In this document: positions 60,953 to 64,000 of the stretch, piece after piece | How the letters are laid out: each line of letters starts with the position of its first letter | How positions within the stretch are numbered: position 1 is the stretch's first letter | Assembly: GCF_900454535.1 (NCBI RefSeq) | Contig: NZ_UGSP01000001.1 | Location: 1,919,501 to 1,983,500, forward strand | Direction: 5' to 3' | Length of the DNA: 64,000 bases | Source: Avibacterium avium | Lineage (GTDB): Bacteria; Pseudomonadota; Gammaproteobacteria; Enterobacterales; Pasteurellaceae | Notes under the pieces: model-generated | The model's input: only the letters and a program-made list of their open reading frames with translations | Database searches by the model: none | What the model was told of the DNA's origin: nothing | Made by a program: the position numbers and the translations under genes

Positions 60953-61680
60953 ATAAAGAAATAAAATCTTATATAGATGTTATAGGTTACAATCTTAAAC
61001 AAGCAGATGCTGCATTTAGGATATATTGTGCTTTATTAAAGATAAGATCAACCAAGAGTAAAATAAAGTGGTTTAATCAAACACCTTATACATTCCACCA
61101 TCTTACTAATATTACATTATATGACTCCATTAACACTATGTATAAAATAACAGAGTCTGAAAAGCAAATAAGCTTTAAAAAACTAAGAACCTATTTAGAT
61201 TTAGATAAAAATAATGAGAACCTTATAAAGATTAATAAAATTCGAGTTTCAATAAGAAAGACTTTAGGAAAAGTACAGCATATCAGAGTTAAATTAACTG
61301 CACACCTAGACGAGCAAGCAAAAAACCCAAGCATATTATTAAACGAAATTGAAAGAAATGAAATAAGAGTGTTATTAGATAGATTGTTGGAATTAATAAA
61401 CATATACAAATCAATATATTCACCTGAAAGCCCTGACATTTTCTATGATGATAAAATTGATGATGAATTACTACGACTATTTATCTGTTTAAAGCAAGAT
61501 AAATCTTACAACTATTATGAAAAATTAAAAAAACGATTACCCTACAGAAATATTCTATCTCTTCTTTACAAAGAAATAGAGAGGCAATCCAGCGATAACC
61601 AATATATTTCTGAAGAATCAACAAAAATAAAAAAGTGCGGTAAAAAAATCATTAATTTTTTCACCGCGCTTTGGCCGTAG
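60949..61680 (+). CDS. Uncharacterised protein with HEPN-like motif, embedded in the type I operon
   Basis: The 243-residue, Lys/Ile-rich, largely helical protein is not recognised with certainty. The segment VQHIRVKLTAHLDE holds R113 and H119 as Rx5H, the spacing of HEPN ribonucleases. An upstream DSIN-type helix (residues 59-63) and the RVKLTAHLD context recall AbiU2-like HEPN proteins. Its ATG overlaps the hsdS stop as ATGA, so translation is coupled. Composition is AT-rich, unlike core genes. The last dozen residues come from an inverted pair of uptake sequences (61632-61672), and the stop codon lies within a palindromic repeat, so the C-terminus may have been altered by insertion. A role as a restriction-linked toxin is an inference. 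Confidence 0.6.
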   Translation: MNKEIKSYIDVIGYNLKQADAAFRIYCALLKIRSTKSKIKWFNQTPYTFHHLTNITLYDSINTMYKITESEKQISFKKLRTYLDLDKNNENLIKINKIRVSIRKTLGKVQHIRVKLTAHLDEQAKNPSILLNEIERNEIRVLLDRLLELINIYKSIYSPESPDIFYDDKIDDELLRLFICLKQDKSYNYYEKLKKRLPYRNILSLLYKEIERQSSDNQYISEESTKIKKCGKKIINFFTALWP

Positions 61681-61742
61681 GGTGGGCTTTAGCCCACCGA
61701 ATGGGAAATTATATTAAACGGTGGGCTAAAGCCCACCCTACG
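61676..61742. repeat. Perfect 24-bp inverted repeat between the HEPN-like gene and hsdR
   Basis: The arms at 61676-61699 and 61719-61742 are exact reverse complements around 19 bases. Each arm also holds its own GTGGGCT/AGCCCAC palindrome. The same family occurs at 56335-56411 and 56570-56820. It contains the stop codon of the upstream gene. Confidence 0.9.
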
Positions 61743-61776
61743 CTGAAATAATGAAAAACAACAAAAGGAATCCCCA

Positions 61777-64000
61777 ATGCGAATAAACGAATCCACCATT
61801 GAAAATCTCGCCATTGAACAATTGAAATCCCTTGGTTGGCAATATGCCTATGGCAAGGAGGTGTTGGCTGAGCTGGTTTGCCCTTGGCGGGATAGCCTGA
61901 AAGAAGTGGTGCTGAAGCCCCATTTATTGCAAAGTTTACGCAAAATTAACCCGCACTTGCCCGAAGAAGTCTTGCTTGATGTGGTGCAATTGGTGTGCAA
62001 AAGCGATATTTTGCCGGTGGAAGAACGCAATAAGCAGTTTTACCAACTGTTAAAGCAAGGGGTGAAGGTGCGTTATCAGCAAAACGATCAGGAAAAGCAC
62101 GATGTGGCGCTGTTGGTGGATTTTAAACAGCCTGAAAATAATCTTTTTTATGTGATCAATCAGTTTGATATTCAGGGCAATAAAGGCAAGCGAATTCCCG
62201 ATATTTTGTGCTTTGTGAACGGTTTACCGCTAGTGATTTTTGAGCTAAAAAATCCCTTTAAGGTGAATGCGGATTTGGATCGCGCCTTTAATCAGCTACA
62301 AACTTATAAGCACGAAATTGACGATCTTTTTGTGTTTAATCAGTTGATGGTGATTTCAGATGGCACAATGGCGCGGGTGGGGTCGCTTACGGCAGATTTT
62401 CAGCGTTTTTTGCCGTGGCGTGTGGTCGATGAAAGCCAAAAAAGCCAGCGTGTGAAATTTGAATATGAGCTTGAAGGCTTGCTGAAAGGGCTGTTTTCTC
62501 CGCAAACCTTGCTCGATTATGTGCATAATTTTGTGGTGTTTGAAAGCGATAACAAAGGGCGCACGGTGAAAAAAATCGCCGCCTATCACCAATTCTATGG
62601 CGTGAATGCAGCGGTGGAAGCCACCATTGGCGCGCAGTTAAGCGATAGCCGTAAAATTGGCGTGGTGTGGCATACGCAGGGTTCGGGCAAATCCCTTTCT
62701 ATGTTGTTTTATGCAGGCAAACTGATCAGCCAGCCAGAATTGAAAAATCCAACTATTGTGGTGGTAACGGATCGCAATGATTTAGACGGTCAGCTTTTCG
62801 CCACATTCAGCCAAGATCAAGAGATTATTCGCCAAACGCCAATTCAAGTGGAAGATCGCGAAGCCCTGCGTGTGGAATTGGCAAAACGGGAAAGCGGTGG
62901 GATTATTTTTACCACCATTCAAAAATTCGGCTTAAACGAAACAGAAAGCCAATTCCCTGTGTTGAATACAAGGCACAATATTATTGTAATTAGCGATGAA
63001 GCGCACCGTTCGCAATATGGTTTTCATCAAAAGCTCAATGCACAAGGGGCATACCGCGAGGGCTATGCGAAATATCTGCGCACTGCCCTACCCAATGCGA
63101 GCTTTATCGGCTTTACTGGCACGCCAATCAGCCTTGAAGATCGCGATACGCAAGATGTGTTCGGCAAATATATTTCTATTTATGACATTCAAAATGCGGT
63201 GAATGATGGTGCGACTGTGCCGATTTCCTATGAACCGCGTCAAATTCGTCTAAATGAAAGCGAGGACTTTGGGCTAGCGGTGGAAGAAGCGCAAACAATA
63301 CTTGATGATGACGAAAATAGCTATGCGTTCCGTGTGCGTGAGCAGTTAATGGGCAGTGATTCGCGAATTAAAGCCTTAGCGGAAGATATAGTACAGCACT
63401 TTGAAAAACGCAACGAGCTAATTGAAAGCAAGGCGATGGTGGTGGCGATGAGCCGCCGAATTTGCGTGAAGCTCTATGATGAAATTGTCAAACTTCACCC
63501 AGATTGGCATAGCGATGATGTCAATCAAGGGGCGATTAAGGTGATAATGACGAGCAGTGCTTCAGATTCTGAAAGTATGCAAGCCCATAGTTATTCTAAG
63601 CCTGAACATAAAACCTTAGAAAAACGCTTTAAAGATCCTGATGATCCGCTCAAAATCGTGATCGTGCGTGATATGTGGCTAACGGGGTTTGACGCGCCTG
63701 TGTGTAATACAATGTATATCGACAAGCCAATGCAAGGGCATAATTTAATGCAGGCAATTGCGCGGGTAAACCGTGTGTTCCGCAATAAAAGCCGTGAAAA
63801 TGGCGGACTGATTGTGGATTATGTAGGCTTGAGAGACGAACTCAAAGCCGCCTCGGAAGAATATACCAACGCAGGTGGCAGTGGTGAGGTAACAATCGAT
63901 ATTAATCAGGTGTTTCAAAAAATGTTGGAATATCTGGACATTATCCGTGGCCAATTTGCTACGCCTGTTGAGGGCAAGATTTTTGATTTACCCCACGCCT
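61777..64000 (+). CDS. hsdR: Type I restriction endonuclease subunit HsdR, 3' end outside window
   Basis: HsdR is the ATP-dependent translocase and nuclease subunit that cuts unmethylated DNA. The frame is open from the ATG at 61777 ([20 protein letters not shown]) to the window end, about 741 residues. The nuclease site is [20 protein letters not shown] (PD-ExK). The helicase motor has Walker A HTQGSGKS, motif [13 protein letters not shown], motif III TGTPIS and motif [19 protein letters not shown] lies eight bases upstream. An earlier ATG at 61751 is followed by a short frame only. If HsdM is off, no modification or restriction would be expected, because type I cleavage needs HsdM. Confidence 0.95.
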   Translation, partial: MRINESTIENLAIEQLKSLGWQYAYGKEVLAELVCPWRDSLKEVVLKPHLLQSLRKINPHLPEEVLLDVVQLVCKSDILPVEERNKQFYQLLKQGVKVRYQQNDQEKHDVALLVDFKQPENNLFYVINQFDIQGNKGKRIPDILCFVNGLPLVIFELKNPFKVNADLDRAFNQLQTYKHEIDDLFVFNQLMVISDGTMARVGSLTADFQRFLPWRVVDESQKSQRVKFEYELEGLLKGLFSPQTLLDYVHNFVVFESDNKGRTVKKIAAYHQFYGVNAAVEATIGAQLSDSRKIGVVWHTQGSGKSLSMLFYAGKLISQPELKNPTIVVVTDRNDLDGQLFATFSQDQEIIRQTPIQVEDREALRVELAKRESGGIIFTTIQKFGLNETESQFPVLNTRHNIIVISDEAHRSQYGFHQKLNAQGAYREGYAKYLRTALPNASFIGFTGTPISLEDRDTQDVFGKYISIYDIQNAVNDGATVPISYEPRQIRLNESEDFGLAVEEAQTILDDDENSYAFRVREQLMGSDSRIKALAEDIVQHFEKRNELIESKAMVVAMSRRICVKLYDEIVKLHPDWHSDDVNQGAIKVIMTSSASDSESMQAHSYSKPEHKTLEKRFKDPDDPLKIVIVRDMWLTGFDAPVCNTMYIDKPMQGHNLMQAIARVNRVFRNKSRENGGLIVDYVGLRDELKAASEEYTNAGGSGEVTIDINQVFQKMLEYLDIIRGQFATPVEGKIFDLPHA

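Overview
The window comes from a gammaproteobacterium of the family Pasteurellaceae. The DNA uptake sequence AAGTGCGGT and its complement occur dozens of times on both strands, often as inverted pairs just downstream of genes. The conserved gene blocks have Haemophilus-type order and the DNA is moderately AT-rich. This fits the Hin uptake-sequence group (Haemophilus, Aggregatibacter, Pasteurella, Avibacterium). The genus cannot be fixed from the sequence alone. No rRNA or tRNA gene was seen.

Layout. 1-3221: a purine-permease fragment, galE and an AmpG-type muropeptide permease. 3497-9651: one tight minus-strand run with an SLC13/RCK transporter, a CDP-alcohol phosphatidyltransferase, an acyltransferase, a second CdsA, mog, glnB and perM. 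9652-10500: a repeat-filled spacer. 10501-22141: the envelope block rnhB, lpxB, lpxA, fabZ, lpxD, skp, bamA, rseP, cdsA, uppS, dxr, followed by frr and pyrH. 23716-31739: a phosphoethanolamine transferase, tsf, rpsB, ppiD, lon. 31876-40450: an iron-acquisition locus (TbpB-like lipoprotein, TbpA-like receptor, Slam translocon) lying between a deleted prlC remnant and the intact prlC. 40574-45988: a YbaN-like protein, an OppA-like lipoprotein, mrcB, yacL and erpA. 46124-51922: map, an IS110 transposase, glnD and a BASS transporter. 52041-52720: a type III toxin-antitoxin module. 52860-57626: EamA, hemL, wecA, a second repeat-rich spacer, sodA. 57850-64000: a type I restriction-modification operon.

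The accessory content carries the most interest. (1) A ToxN/AbiQ-family ribonuclease gene is preceded by 34-nt tandem repeats and a terminator, the architecture of a type III toxin-antitoxin system. (2) The type I operon hsdM-hsdS-X-hsdR has 17 AATC repeats just inside the hsdM start that currently put hsdM out of frame. X is an uncharacterised protein with a HEPN-like Rx5H motif, translationally coupled to hsdS. (3) The Fur-box-associated tbpB-tbpA-slam locus looks inserted at prlC, leaving a scarred prlC copy behind. (4) Between the OppA-like gene and mrcB lies a hydrophobic 24-residue ORF whose Shine-Dalgarno is sequestered by an upstream anti-SD, as in type I toxin mRNAs. (5) Several families of small palindromic repeats recur in the spacers, including direct duplications of the wecA tail.

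The core genes fit together as envelope and nitrogen-control functions. The Lpx proteins make lipid A, BamA and Skp assemble outer-membrane proteins, UppS supplies the lipid carrier used by WecA and by peptidoglycan synthesis, and MrcB polymerises peptidoglycan. GlnD and its substrate GlnB are both present.
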